From Listeria goaensis (GTDB lineage: Bacteria > Bacillota > Bacilli > Lactobacillales > Listeriaceae), in the NCBI RefSeq assembly GCF_900186125.1, contig NZ_FYBQ01000002.1:335384-399383 (forward strand): 64,000 nt of DNA, read 5' to 3'. How positions within the stretch are numbered: position 1 is the first letter of the stretch; every line of letters starts with the position of its first letter. Positions 1 to 8,212 of the stretch are shown one piece after another. The translations under genes were made by a program, and so were the position numbers. The notes beneath the pieces were generated by a model. That model did not search any database, was not told the origin of the DNA, and saw only the letters and a list, made by a program, of their open reading frames with translations.

Positions 1-12
1 TCGCATTTCCAC
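1..12 (-). CDS. Start of a leftward gene cut by the window edge
   Basis: Only the first codons lie in the window. On the minus strand an AAGGAG (positions 27-22) sits nine bases before a GTG at 12-10, followed by GAA ATG CGA. This looks like the translation start of a gene transcribed divergently from comK. Nothing can be said about its product. Confidence 0.35.
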
Positions 13-119
13 GACTAATCACTCCTTTCACTACTATATGGCGAAAACAACTCCGAAAATTCACAATTTGGCTTCAAAAATCATTGTACTGCTCCAAAAC
101 TCTACTTTCCCAAAATATA

Positions 120-148
120 CTGACTCCCGTTTTTTTCTGTGCTATAAT
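120..148 (+). promoter_or_regulatory. Probable comK promoter
   Basis: CTGACT at 120-125, a 17-bp spacer and a perfect TATAAT at 143-148 form a sigma-A type promoter about 90 bp before the comK start. It is the only good promoter in the divergent intergenic region. Competence-factor control is known for ComK in Bacillus; I see no distinct ComK box here. Confidence 0.55.
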
Positions 149-238
149 TACGAAAAAATAGTAACTCCTTAACATTGGTGTTTTGAAGTGAACTACTTCT
201 TTACATAATTAAAAAAGACTATCACGAGAAAGGGATGT

Positions 239-463
239 ATGAAAATGGAAAACAAGAAAGCAGAGAAACAAATCTATGAGGTGAATCCACATACGATGAT
301 TATTTTGCCACACTCGGCCGGAGGTCCACTTTTTTCGAGGGTAATTGAAATTGGGTCTGACTCTATTTCTAAATTTACCCCATTTGAGTTAATTAAAACC
401 AGTTGCAAGTTTTTCGGTGCGAATTATGATGGTAGGAGACAACATGATACACTAAAATTTTAG
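239..463 (+). pseudogene. comK: comK, 5' part (interrupted by prophage)
   Basis: This open frame of 74 codons encodes the N-terminal part of ComK, the competence transcription factor. Codons up to the GANYDGRR region are genuine ComK; from the att core at 429-438 onward the frame reads phage DNA and stops after about seven foreign residues. The other half is at 40296-40708 on the same strand, and joining the two at the shared bases gives one continuous ComK frame. In L. monocytogenes, comK interruption by A118-type phage and its reversible excision (active lysogeny) is established; here that is inferred. An AAAGGG lies just upstream; ATG 239 or ATG 245 could be used. Confidence 0.93.
429..438 (+). 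other. attL core
   Basis: ATGGTAGGAG occurs here and again at 40296-40305. The left flank continues comK upstream and the right flank is phage sequence. The A118 crossover core is known to be only three bases (GGA), which lies inside this shared 10-mer. Confidence 0.85.
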
Positions 464-504
464 TCTGTGATTTTAAATTTAGCATTTAAAAATAGTGAAA
501 TATG

Positions 505-541
505 AAAAGACCTTTTTGCATTAGAAGCAAAGAGGTCTTTT
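505..541. terminator. Bidirectional terminator after the LXG immunity gene
   Basis: AAAAGACC at 505-512 pairs with GGTCTTTT at 534-541, and the stem continues inward with TTTTGC/GCAAAG. Runs of A and T on both sides make it usable from either strand. On the minus strand it follows the immunity gene stop at 545; on the plus strand it follows the truncated comK frame. Confidence 0.75.
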
Positions 542-544
542 GTT

Positions 545-874
545 TTATATATTTTTATCCCATAAAAATGAAGGATATTCAGGAGGTTCATTGTTTCTAA
601 CACTTTTTCTATTTGTTATCACTCTACTTTGTATTCTATACATAAAATCTTTATACGCTTGAAAAAATTCATCGTATTTTTTTGATCCAGAAACAGAAGC
701 TCTTTCGCCCGTCATGTAAACTTCAAAATGATCATCTAGATATTCTATTCTTAATTGAAACTCATCACGATTATTGTCTCTACCTGCAAAAAGTGAATAT
801 CTTAAATCTGTGTAACCTAGTAGCTCAATTTCGTCTTCTATCATTTTTTTATAGTTTGAAATATTTTTATCCAT
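545..874 (-). CDS. Putative immunity protein for the adjacent LXG toxin (Imm59-like)
   Basis: A 109-residue cytoplasmic protein without signal peptide or membrane segment. It starts two bases after the toxin stop codon, with its AAAGGAG ribosome site inside the toxin's last codons, so the two are translationally linked. That is the usual order for polymorphic toxin/immunity pairs. The pattern LRYSLFAGR, RIEYLDDHFEVYMT, ERASVSG and a C-terminal PEYPSFLWD resembles, as I recall, the Imm59 family. Expected role: bind and neutralise the TNT domain in the producing cell. The function rests mainly on position; the family name needs a profile search. Confidence 0.7.
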   Translation of the reverse strand: MDKNISNYKKMIEDEIELLGYTDLRYSLFAGRDNNRDEFQLRIEYLDDHFEVYMTGERASVSGSKKYDEFFQAYKDFMYRIQSRVITNRKSVRNNEPPEYPSFLWDKNI

Positions 875-876
875 TA

Positions 877-2688
877 TTAATTAAGCTCCTTTAAAAGACC
901 TAGTTTTTCATACCATTTAACTACAGTTCCCAGTTGAATCTGAATTCCTCCGCCTTCACCAAAAACTTCTGCAATCTCTCCTTGCTGTGGATTAGCTATA
1001 TCGGAAAAACTTAAATCGTAGTCGTCCATAACCTTTCTTAGTTCTTCTTGCGTATCAAAATCCAATTTATTAAAAGCTTCATTTACATTCTCTAAATTTA
1101 TATCTGCTGTAACCTCATATTGATGATATGGCTTTACACTTTCATGATAAGGAAGACCCCTTGTATTATAATCAAGTATCTTTCCATTCTTGACTGGACT
1201 TGTAAATTTACCTATTGAATCTCCATACCTGTCAATTACCTGACCTGCCTTCAAATTAGCATCGGTCTTTATTGGATTCCCAGCACTATCACATACAAAT
1301 CCATCTGCATCAGGCCATTTTATTTTTCCAGCTTCATCTAGAAAATTAGGAGACCTTACAAGTTCACCACGTGAGGATTTATAAGCTGTTTCTCCATTCT
1401 TCAATGTCACTTTTTCAGGCTCAAACACTTTACTTGTTTCTTTTATTATACCATCCGCCTGCTTTCCTTTGCCACTCAAGTTCACGTCAAATTTCTGGAG
1501 GATGTCTTTGAGGTTTTCCGTCCCTTGTGTGATTTGGGATGGGACTTGGTTTGGGATGCCGCCCATTCCGGCTAAGGCTAGGTTTTGCCTTGGAGGCAAA
1601 TTGAGGGAGCCTTTCATGGTTGTCGCAGTTTGCCCCACTTTGTCTAAACCTTGGATGCCTTTTTGGGTGGCGATTTGTAAGGCGTCTTGGGTGACGTTTT
1701 TTAGGCTCTTGATGCGTGTGCGTATTTGGGTTTGGCCGATTTTTGTGATGTCGCCGAGTTGGGTTGGGGCGCTTTTTACTCCGTGCACGAATGTATCGCT
1801 TAGGCTCGCTAAACGGCTTCCCGAGCGCATGGTTTGTACGCCGCCAGATAGGGCTTTTACGCCGGGCAAGACGTCGAATAAGGCAAAACTACCGCGCATA
1901 GCGCGTTCGGAGGCATCGAGCTCGCGGCCACTTACCCAGTCTTTTCCAGTGATTGCGGTGCTCATTTCTAGGCTACCGTATACGGCTCCTAAGGCAAGGC
2001 CGGCGGGAGGACAGAAGACGGCAACCCCGATAATGACCACTGTGGCGGCGATGTTCACCCAAAATTCTTGCTTCTGTTGTTCGTCTTTGATGGATGTATA
2101 GCTGAAAGCGCGAGAGTTTAGCATGGCGGCTTGGAAATCTTGGCGGCTCACGTCTTTCTCTTGATGGGTCTTTTTCCATGCGTCAAACTGTGCTTTCATT
2201 TGGTCGGCGTAAAACGTGCTTCCGCTGAATAAATCGTCGAGGCTCACTTTGCTCTTCGGGACTTCGACTTGTTTTTGTGTGGAGCTGTTGACAAATTCCA
2301 TGCTTGTTCTTGTTGCGCCGATGCGGTTTTCTGTTGTGAAAGTGGTGGCATCTAGGTTGCGCATCCCTTCCACAAAATCATCTAGCTTTTCATAAAAGGG
2401 GCGGTCGATCGTATTTTTGACGATTTCGCCAATTTGGTCGGAAAAGCGGTAGAGGACATCGAAATCTTCGAAAAGCTCTTGGTACTGGGCTTTTTGGTTC
2501 GTATGTTGAAATGAAATGGCACCGTCTGAATCATATGTACGAATATCTTTTTCTACTTCTTCTAAATTCTTAGAAGCATCTTTTAAACAGTCGATGGCGC
2601 CCTTTCCCCAAGCACCCTTTCCGATGAGGTCTCCGATGCTTTTTTTCGCTTTTTCAAAGTCATCTTCCTGATAATGTATATCTTTCAT
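877..2688 (-). CDS. LXG-domain polymorphic toxin with C-terminal TNT (NAD glycohydrolase) domain
   Basis: 603 residues. The ATG at 2688 is chosen because AGGAGGTGA lies just upstream and the alternative GTG at 2700 is part of that ribosome site. Residues 1 to about 200 form the helical LXG region used for type VII (Esx/Yuk) secretion. A hydrophobic stretch follows near 214-240 (WVNIAATVVIIGVAVF), then a pre-toxin spacer. The last ~150 residues carry the TNT signature: IDRYG at about 485, RGLPY at about 510, KPYHQY, and GGGIQ at 579-583. TNT domains hydrolyse NAD(P)+ in target cells. Bases 877-1470 (toxin tip) are clearly AT-richer than 1480-2680, suggesting the tip was swapped in. It sits in the prophage downstream of the lysis genes, where A118 relatives carry anti-CRISPR genes. 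No Lap-type chaperone genes accompany it. Confidence 0.88.
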   Translation of the reverse strand: MKDIHYQEDDFEKAKKSIGDLIGKGAWGKGAIDCLKDASKNLEEVEKDIRTYDSDGAISFQHTNQKAQYQELFEDFDVLYRFSDQIGEIVKNTIDRPFYEKLDDFVEGMRNLDATTFTTENRIGATRTSMEFVNSSTQKQVEVPKSKVSLDDLFSGSTFYADQMKAQFDAWKKTHQEKDVSRQDFQAAMLNSRAFSYTSIKDEQQKQEFWVNIAATVVIIGVAVFCPPAGLALGAVYGSLEMSTAITGKDWVSGRELDASERAMRGSFALFDVLPGVKALSGGVQTMRSGSRLASLSDTFVHGVKSAPTQLGDITKIGQTQIRTRIKSLKNVTQDALQIATQKGIQGLDKVGQTATTMKGSLNLPPRQNLALAGMGGIPNQVPSQITQGTENLKDILQKFDVNLSGKGKQADGIIKETSKVFEPEKVTLKNGETAYKSSRGELVRSPNFLDEAGKIKWPDADGFVCDSAGNPIKTDANLKAGQVIDRYGDSIGKFTSPVKNGKILDYNTRGLPYHESVKPYHQYEVTADINLENVNEAFNKLDFDTQEELRKVMDDYDLSFSDIANPQQGEIAEVFGEGGGIQIQLGTVVKWYEKLGLLKELN

Positions 2689-2772
2689 TAAAAAATTCAC
2701 CTCCTGTCTTTCTAGTTTAACATAGAAAAAAATAGCATGCAGATGATTTGTGAATTTTTAATAGAAATACAT

Positions 2773-2803
2773 AAAAAAACGCCCCATCCATAAGGACGAG
2801 GCG
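2773..2803 (-). terminator. Late operon terminator after the endolysin
   Basis: On the minus strand a ten-base stem (CGCCTCGTCC with GGATGGGGCG, 803-794 and 789-780 of the 2-kb block) is followed by seven T. It ends the phage late transcript just after the endolysin stop and separates it from the LXG toxin gene, which therefore should have its own promoter in 2689-2772. Confidence 0.8.
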
Positions 2804-2808
2804 AAGGG

Positions 2809-3828
2809 TTATTTAAGCCAATAAGTCGTTGTGTAAAATACTTTTTTCTGTTTTAAAAAATACGCTGATTTCAAGCCGTTTCTCGTAGGATAATGCTTCA
2901 ATTTCGCTCCGGGTTTATATGTCAAAACTTGACCGCCATTCAATTCTTCATTATCCCAAAAAATAGCGAAGGCTTTCACAGTTGCGTTAATCTGCCCTTT
3001 TCTGTTCGGCTTCCCTACTTTAGTTAGAAAACTATGGTAAACGTAGCCAAGCGTCATTTTCCCGTTGACATTAACATACGTTTTATACCAGTATTTGGAA
3101 TGTCGATACACTTTTATTCTCGTTCCTGTACGCCATAATCTAATGGGTGTTTGCCCTTTAAATTGCGGCTTCAATAACAGCGGTGCAACGTCCTGCACTT
3201 TTGCACTGATTGCGTTGCTAGTACTGCCAAAAAAGAAACTGATAGGCTTGTCGCTGTTCAGGTCTGACAAGTCGACAGGTTTACCATTACCTGCGATACC
3301 TGTACTAGTATATTGCCACAAATCACATTTGACTTTTGGTTTATATTGACTTTGTTTCGTACCGTTATTTGTCCCATATCTCGGAATCCAAGTGAAATCA
3401 GCTTTTACATTTTCCAAGCCATATGCCCCAATCATATTATGCTCATAATAAAAACCTGTACGCTTTCCTGCCGCTTTTAGGACATCAAGGAAAGCCTGTG
3501 ATGCAGCCGCAAGGTTTTTCTTGCCGCACGCTTGTATGCTCTCTTTTTCAACATCTAGCGCGAAGAATTTTGCTTCTGAATCGCTACGTGCTAAAAAGTC
3601 GCGGGCTTCCACTTTCGCGTCATTGACCGATACGAACATGCCGAACGCATAGACCCCAAACGGAATTTTATATTGTTTTGCTTTTGCGACAAAATGTTTA
3701 TACTGACGATCCATCAGATTACTCCCAAACTGTACGCGGATAATAATCCCGTCTATCTCCCGCTTTAATTTAGCCCAATCAAAATCACTTGGTATTTGGT
3801 GATGGGAGACGTCTAATATTTTGGCCAT
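2809..3828 (-). CDS. Endolysin, GH25 muramidase with C-terminal cell-wall-binding repeats
   Basis: 339 residues. The N-terminal ~200 residues are a glycoside hydrolase family 25 lysozyme: DVSHHQ with D6, and FALDVE with D92 and E94, matching the two acidic catalytic residues of pneumococcal Cpl-1. The C-terminal part has two SH3-like stretches ending in YWYKTYV and TTTYWLK, a likely cell-wall-binding domain. It cuts the glycan backbone of peptidoglycan at the end of the lytic cycle, after the adjacent holin opens the membrane. The best known Listeria lysins (Ply118, Ply500, PlyPSA) are peptidase or amidase, so a muramidase is a module exchange. It follows the holin by one base. Confidence 0.92.
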   Translation of the reverse strand: MAKILDVSHHQIPSDFDWAKLKREIDGIIIRVQFGSNLMDRQYKHFVAKAKQYKIPFGVYAFGMFVSVNDAKVEARDFLARSDSEAKFFALDVEKESIQACGKKNLAAASQAFLDVLKAAGKRTGFYYEHNMIGAYGLENVKADFTWIPRYGTNNGTKQSQYKPKVKCDLWQYTSTGIAGNGKPVDLSDLNSDKPISFFFGSTSNAISAKVQDVAPLLLKPQFKGQTPIRLWRTGTRIKVYRHSKYWYKTYVNVNGKMTLGYVYHSFLTKVGKPNRKGQINATVKAFAIFWDNEELNGGQVLTYKPGAKLKHYPTRNGLKSAYFLKQKKVFYTTTYWLK

Positions 3829-3829
3829 T

Positions 3830-4123
3830 TTATCTCACCTTCCTAGCTTGATTTTTTTTATCGAGCTTTTCGGTATCTAATCGTGGCTTTTCGTATTCTA
3901 AGGCTTGTGGGCTGTCAGGGCTTCCTGCCGTCGTCGGGTCAATAATAAGCCCCCAAACAGCAAACAGACCAGTAACGACTGTAACTACACGTTGCAAGAG
4001 CTCGTTATAATCCCACGTAATGCCGAATACATATAGCCCCGCTTGAATAACAAAAAAGATAGCGGCAATCATCGCCACTACCCATGTTTTATTCTTGAAA
4101 CGTACTTTCCAATTGATTTTCAT
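3830..4123 (-). CDS. Phage holin (phi LC3 / Phage_holin_1 type)
   Basis: 97 residues with two hydrophobic segments (about 14-34, WVVAMIAAIFFVIQAG; about 44-61, VVTVVTGLFAVWGLII) and a polar, charged tail ending in KKNQARKVR. This topology and the pattern TWDYNELLQRVV...GLIIDPTT is typical of the class holding the phi LC3 holins. It triggers membrane permeabilisation so the endolysin encoded directly downstream can reach the wall. Confidence 0.88.
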   Translation of the reverse strand: MKINWKVRFKNKTWVVAMIAAIFFVIQAGLYVFGITWDYNELLQRVVTVVTGLFAVWGLIIDPTTAGSPDSPQALEYEKPRLDTEKLDKKNQARKVR

Positions 4124-4145
4124 TTTTTAAACACTCCTTAACATT

Positions 4146-4523
4146 TTATAATCCGTGCAAAAACCGAGTGACAAAATAAGTTATAGCGACCGCCCCCGCA
4201 ACGCTAAATCCCCAAACAATGATGCGATAAGACATTTTATACTTATCTATTTTTAACTCGTGAATTTGTTTTTCGTGGTCTTTTATTTCTTTCAAGACCT
4301 CTCCAAGACCGTTGCGGACGGCGTTTTCCATCATGAGCGAAAGAGTGTCCTCGTTTAACACGCGGTTATGTTTGACCTCTTCAAACTCTTCTTGCATTTT
4401 ACTTATAACCGCATTGGACTGCTGAAGGTCTTCTTTTAGCGATTCCACGCATTTTTCATTGCTTTGAATTCGCTTATTTAAAGTGAGATAATCCGCATTA
4501 GAAATTTTTACTTCTTGATTCAT
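4146..4523 (-). CDS. XhlA-like membrane-anchored coiled-coil protein of the lysis region
   Basis: 125 residues from the ATG at 4523 (the GTG codons before it are part of the AGAGGTGG ribosome site). A long helical, heptad-rich region (roughly residues 8-95) is followed by one C-terminal transmembrane segment (IIVWGFSVAGAVAITYFV). This is the layout of XhlA/haemolysin-type accessory lysis proteins found beside phage holins. It may assist holin function. Family assignment is by layout, not by a clear motif. Confidence 0.65.
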   Translation of the reverse strand: MNQEVKISNADYLTLNKRIQSNEKCVESLKEDLQQSNAVISKMQEEFEEVKHNRVLNEDTLSLMMENAVRNGLGEVLKEIKDHEKQIHELKIDKYKMSYRIIVWGFSVAGAVAITYFVTRFLHGL

Positions 4524-4554
4524 CTTCACCACCTCTTTCCCAATTAGATAAACA

Positions 4555-6162
4555 TCAATTCGTTATCACCTTTGTGAAATATGAAATGCTGTCTAAACCG
4601 ACATTGACCGTTGGCGCACCACTTGCCACGATTTTAATTTCACCGGCCGCACTCAAGTATACATTTGATTGATTAGATGCAGAAGTGGACTGTTGTGCCG
4701 CAGGAAATACCTTATTCCAGCTTGTGTCTGGCTGTAAATAATCGGGAACTATTGCGCACACTCCTGTTCCCGAGCTTGTTCCCGCTCCAACAATTCCAGA
4801 GATATGAACGAGATAGCGGTTTCCAAACTTGGTGTAGTTTGCTGTTACTGGTATAAATGCAGTAAATCCGTTTAAAGTAGTTAAACTCACTGTTTGAACT
4901 GTTAATGCGTCGTTTAGCAAAGCTTGAAATTGCGCGTTATTAATTTGTTGCATCTCCCACCCAGTCCAACTGTCGCCCTCGCGTCGATTATAAATCACAA
5001 CATTAGAATCATATGCTTGATAAGTGGCTTTCGCAAAACCACTTGAATGCATCTGCACGTCTAAATAACCATTTGCGTTTAAATTAAAAGGAACATTTTT
5101 AGAAAGATTCACATATCCATGAAACGTTGAGGTTATACTTGCATCGAGATTGTTAAAGTCGACTTGTTGCTTAATCAAAAGCTTACCTGCTGAATCAGTC
5201 AAGAGATACTCTTGAACTTGATTTTCTTTTGTATAAATGTCAAAGTCATTTACAGTAATAAGCCCCTTCATTCCATTGCGAGATAACGAAATTAAATTTT
5301 TGGGTGTGACAGTTTTCCCTATTCTAGACGCGCCATTTACTACCGATTTACACCAAATGAAGTCTGCTGGTGCATATCCGTACACATAGCCATCACTGTA
5401 GCTTGAAATCGAATAACGAGAATCGCCGACTGAATCGCCACCAACGACAAACGTGAGAGTATTTTCAGTAGCGAAATTTGAACTATCATAACCTATCATA
5501 AAAGTAATTTCTGTCCCCGCTGTTAACCCAGTGCCAACATAATGCCTAATTGTTCCTAATTGAACATTTAACGCTTCTTGAGCGCCTAAATTAATTGTTC
5601 CAGTCATGTTATCGCCTTGCTTGCTTACATAACCGCTTTGAGATATTTCATTTTTCAAAATATCCATAGATTGCTGTAATTCGTCTTGTCTTGCGTCATT
5701 TAAGTCAAGTTCATCTTGCATACCAGTGATAGCATTTTGTAAATTTTGAAAATCACTAATCCAGCTTTCTGCTGCTATTGCTCCTTGGGATGGATCCGCT
5801 TTTACTGTATAACTAAAACGCAACATACTTGATAGCTCTTCCCCATTTTCTCCAGTTCTAGTAATAATAAATCTTGCAGTATCGTATAATCCCGGTAATT
5901 GTGTAGCTTGAGCGGGGAATGTGTAACTAAATTCACCATTTGCTAAATTAATTGGTTTAATAGTAGAATCTGATACATAGTTATTAGTATTTGCTATCAG
6001 TGTGAAAAATGTAATTGTTGCTTCTTCAAGTGATTCTTCTATCCCTTGCGTTTTAACAATAAGTTCGAGTGAATTATCATCCCCTTGCACAAGCTCGATA
6101 GGCACATGATTCCACGTTCTATTATTAATGTCGATTGTCACTTCAATTTTACGTAATGCCAT
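4555..6162 (-). CDS. Baseplate upper protein (BppU_N) with receptor-binding C-terminal region
   Basis: 535 residues from ATG 6162, preceded by GAGGAGGGAGG; an upstream ATG at 6183 in the same frame lacks a ribosome site. The N-terminus (KIEVTIDINNRTWNHVPIEL, then 'VQGDDNSLELIV') is the BppU N-terminal domain that fixes side fibres to the baseplate. A short coiled coil (about 145-180) follows, then a beta-rich C-terminal half with a pyocin-knob-like stretch (YNRREGDSWTGWEMQQI). This is likely the host-binding device. It overlaps the preceding tail gene by 14 bases. Confidence 0.82.
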   Translation of the reverse strand: MALRKIEVTIDINNRTWNHVPIELVQGDDNSLELIVKTQGIEESLEEATITFFTLIANTNNYVSDSTIKPINLANGEFSYTFPAQATQLPGLYDTARFIITRTGENGEELSSMLRFSYTVKADPSQGAIAAESWISDFQNLQNAITGMQDELDLNDARQDELQQSMDILKNEISQSGYVSKQGDNMTGTINLGAQEALNVQLGTIRHYVGTGLTAGTEITFMIGYDSSNFATENTLTFVVGGDSVGDSRYSISSYSDGYVYGYAPADFIWCKSVVNGASRIGKTVTPKNLISLSRNGMKGLITVNDFDIYTKENQVQEYLLTDSAGKLLIKQQVDFNNLDASITSTFHGYVNLSKNVPFNLNANGYLDVQMHSSGFAKATYQAYDSNVVIYNRREGDSWTGWEMQQINNAQFQALLNDALTVQTVSLTTLNGFTAFIPVTANYTKFGNRYLVHISGIVGAGTSSGTGVCAIVPDYLQPDTSWNKVFPAAQQSTSASNQSNVYLSAAGEIKIVASGAPTVNVGLDSISYFTKVITN

Positions 6163-8197
6163 TCGTATTGCCTCCCTCCTCAAGTTTTGAAACTCTTTCG
6201 GACAAATTTAAAACGAGTTTTTTAAGCTCGCCAACTTCTTCTTTCAACGCTTGATTTTCACTTTCTTTTTCTTTCGCATATTGATACAGCCACGCTACAG
6301 ATTTATATAGATCAACTGATTTGTTATCCTCGCTCGTTAATTCAGTTGATGCTTGTTCCGCAATAAAACCTATTCGCTTTTCTTCCGCTTCATCTGCTTC
6401 AATCGTATACGTATAAACGTGTGTTTCTTTTATAACCTCTGTCGCTGACTTCCCAAATGTTTTCGATTTAAAAGTTCGAATGTTCGTTTTATATTTTTCA
6501 GAAGAAGCAGACTCAAACGTTAACGCTCGATGCGGCACATAACGAATTGAACCCCCTCCGCTTGTCCATGTCGTACGGTCAATAGACATTACTTTCCCAT
6601 CAGCATCTGCTCCGATGCTACACCAGCCAGAACTTTGAATTAACGGGGTTTCAATGCCTGCAAACGGTGATAACCTAACAACTCTATCAGGATCAACAAC
6701 CCCTGTAGATTCATTTACAGCCTCAATTACAAACCCTAAATCGCCACTGGTATTTAATCGCATTTGCATGGCTGGATAAGGCTGGTCATCTTTCTTAGCT
6801 GACAGGCTAAATGCGTTACCTGAGCCAATGCTTAATTCCTGCCGATATTGCGGAAATGGCAACGGTGGCATAAAACTTGAATAAATCACATCAAAATAAC
6901 CTTCTGCTCCTTCTATACGTACTCCTTTGAAAGTATCTGCAACAATTGCTTTGGCATTAATGCCCACTGCAGTTATTGCACTTTCGTAAGTTTTCCCACC
7001 ATCTGTCGAAACACCCATTCCAGAAGAATTTAAAACGACAAGGTTGTTAGCGTTATTTTTTTCAATTGCTACGATTCCTTGCTCAGTAAATTTAAGCTCG
7101 CTTCTAGCATTATTTAAAGCCTCCGAAGCAGAAACTATAAAATCTGTTAGCCATGAAGGAGGAATTTTACCCGTCCCATTGATAATGTCATCAATTGCAT
7201 TTCCGTTTGAAATGTCTGTGGCTTCATTCTTATCAGCCATGTTCAGACTGCCACAAGTCACATCAATGCTAATTCTAGTGTTGTCGATGTCATAGCTAGA
7301 CTTAACACTTATGATTCTTACTTTTTGCTGAAAATTCATTAGCTCATTTATAACAGTAATGTAATCGCCACATTTTGGCATTGCATATGGATATCCTGCC
7401 TCTTGTAGGTCCTCAACCGTTAAATTTAGACTAACAGAAAGCGAATTATCCACCTGTTCTTTTATTTTTGCTTCTAAGTTTTCTTTGATCGTAAAATTTT
7501 CGTTGGAGTAGGGCTTTCCTGCTAGAATGCCGTACTGTGCTGCAAGTGGCGAAGTATATTCGACCGTCAAACGTCCCTTTGTTTGGTCGTTTTCATCAAA
7601 GTAATCTCCATATCCTTTCATGTAAGTAATGAAATTTGAAAAGTCGGCTTCTACTCCGAAATCTTGTAAATTAAAACCCTTTCTTACAATTGTCGAAAGA
7701 TCAGAACCGATTTTATCGTAAATATGAACAACCTTATCAGTAACTTCATATTCAACATCACCCGCGTTAATGATGTCCGCAAACAAACTCATTTTTGTGT
7801 CCATGCCCCAGTTTTCTTTGTCCAATGCCTCAACGTCTACGTAAAGTAAATAAGAATAACCTGTGTCAGCAAAAAGCTGTTCTAAATACCACTTGTACGG
7901 GTGTGATCCAGTTGTTGAAGTATCAATAACTGACTTATTGAACACATCGAAAAACTCATGTATTGCTTCAAATTCTAATATGACAGTCTCGCCGTCATCT
8001 TCACGGTACGTCATAGTAATTACATATTTTTCGTTTTGAAAAACTAGTGACCAACGCTTATCAATTTTATCAATAACACTAGAATCTAATTCAACTGTCC
8101 CAGAAATGGATTTTTCTCCGTTAACGCTGTGCGTGAAGTTAATCTCCGCTTGTGCTAAATATTCTTTCTTTCCTAGAGGGTCATAAAATGAATACAA
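6149..8197 (-). CDS. Tail-tip protein (prophage endopeptidase tail family) with C-terminal S74 chaperone domain
   Basis: 682 residues, start TTG 8197 after AAAGGTGG. The N-terminal ~330 residues match the phage tail endopeptidase/Tal family that closes the tail tube and contacts the wall. The C-terminus carries an intramolecular chaperone of the peptidase S74 type: SEKYKTNIRTF, then KRIGFIAEQ and a final coiled coil. S74 domains trimerise and then cut themselves off, so mature protein may be about 100 residues shorter. Its place between Dit and BppU fits the baseplate hub. Confidence 0.85.
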   Translation of the reverse strand: MYSFYDPLGKKEYLAQAEINFTHSVNGEKSISGTVELDSSVIDKIDKRWSLVFQNEKYVITMTYREDDGETVILEFEAIHEFFDVFNKSVIDTSTTGSHPYKWYLEQLFADTGYSYLLYVDVEALDKENWGMDTKMSLFADIINAGDVEYEVTDKVVHIYDKIGSDLSTIVRKGFNLQDFGVEADFSNFITYMKGYGDYFDENDQTKGRLTVEYTSPLAAQYGILAGKPYSNENFTIKENLEAKIKEQVDNSLSVSLNLTVEDLQEAGYPYAMPKCGDYITVINELMNFQQKVRIISVKSSYDIDNTRISIDVTCGSLNMADKNEATDISNGNAIDDIINGTGKIPPSWLTDFIVSASEALNNARSELKFTEQGIVAIEKNNANNLVVLNSSGMGVSTDGGKTYESAITAVGINAKAIVADTFKGVRIEGAEGYFDVIYSSFMPPLPFPQYRQELSIGSGNAFSLSAKKDDQPYPAMQMRLNTSGDLGFVIEAVNESTGVVDPDRVVRLSPFAGIETPLIQSSGWCSIGADADGKVMSIDRTTWTSGGGSIRYVPHRALTFESASSEKYKTNIRTFKSKTFGKSATEVIKETHVYTYTIEADEAEEKRIGFIAEQASTELTSEDNKSVDLYKSVAWLYQYAKEKESENQALKEEVGELKKLVLNLSERVSKLEEGGNTNGIT

Positions 8198-8212
8198 TGA
8201 TATCCACCACCT

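Noticed and set aside
1469..2101. 210-codon plus-strand frame opposite the LXG gene
   Set aside because: Shadow of the G+C-richer LXG coding region; no ribosome site and no recognisable domain.
439..2808. Anti-CRISPR (AcrIIA) genes at the usual site
   Set aside because: This site is filled by the LXG toxin and its immunity gene; no AcrIIA-like small proteins recognised.
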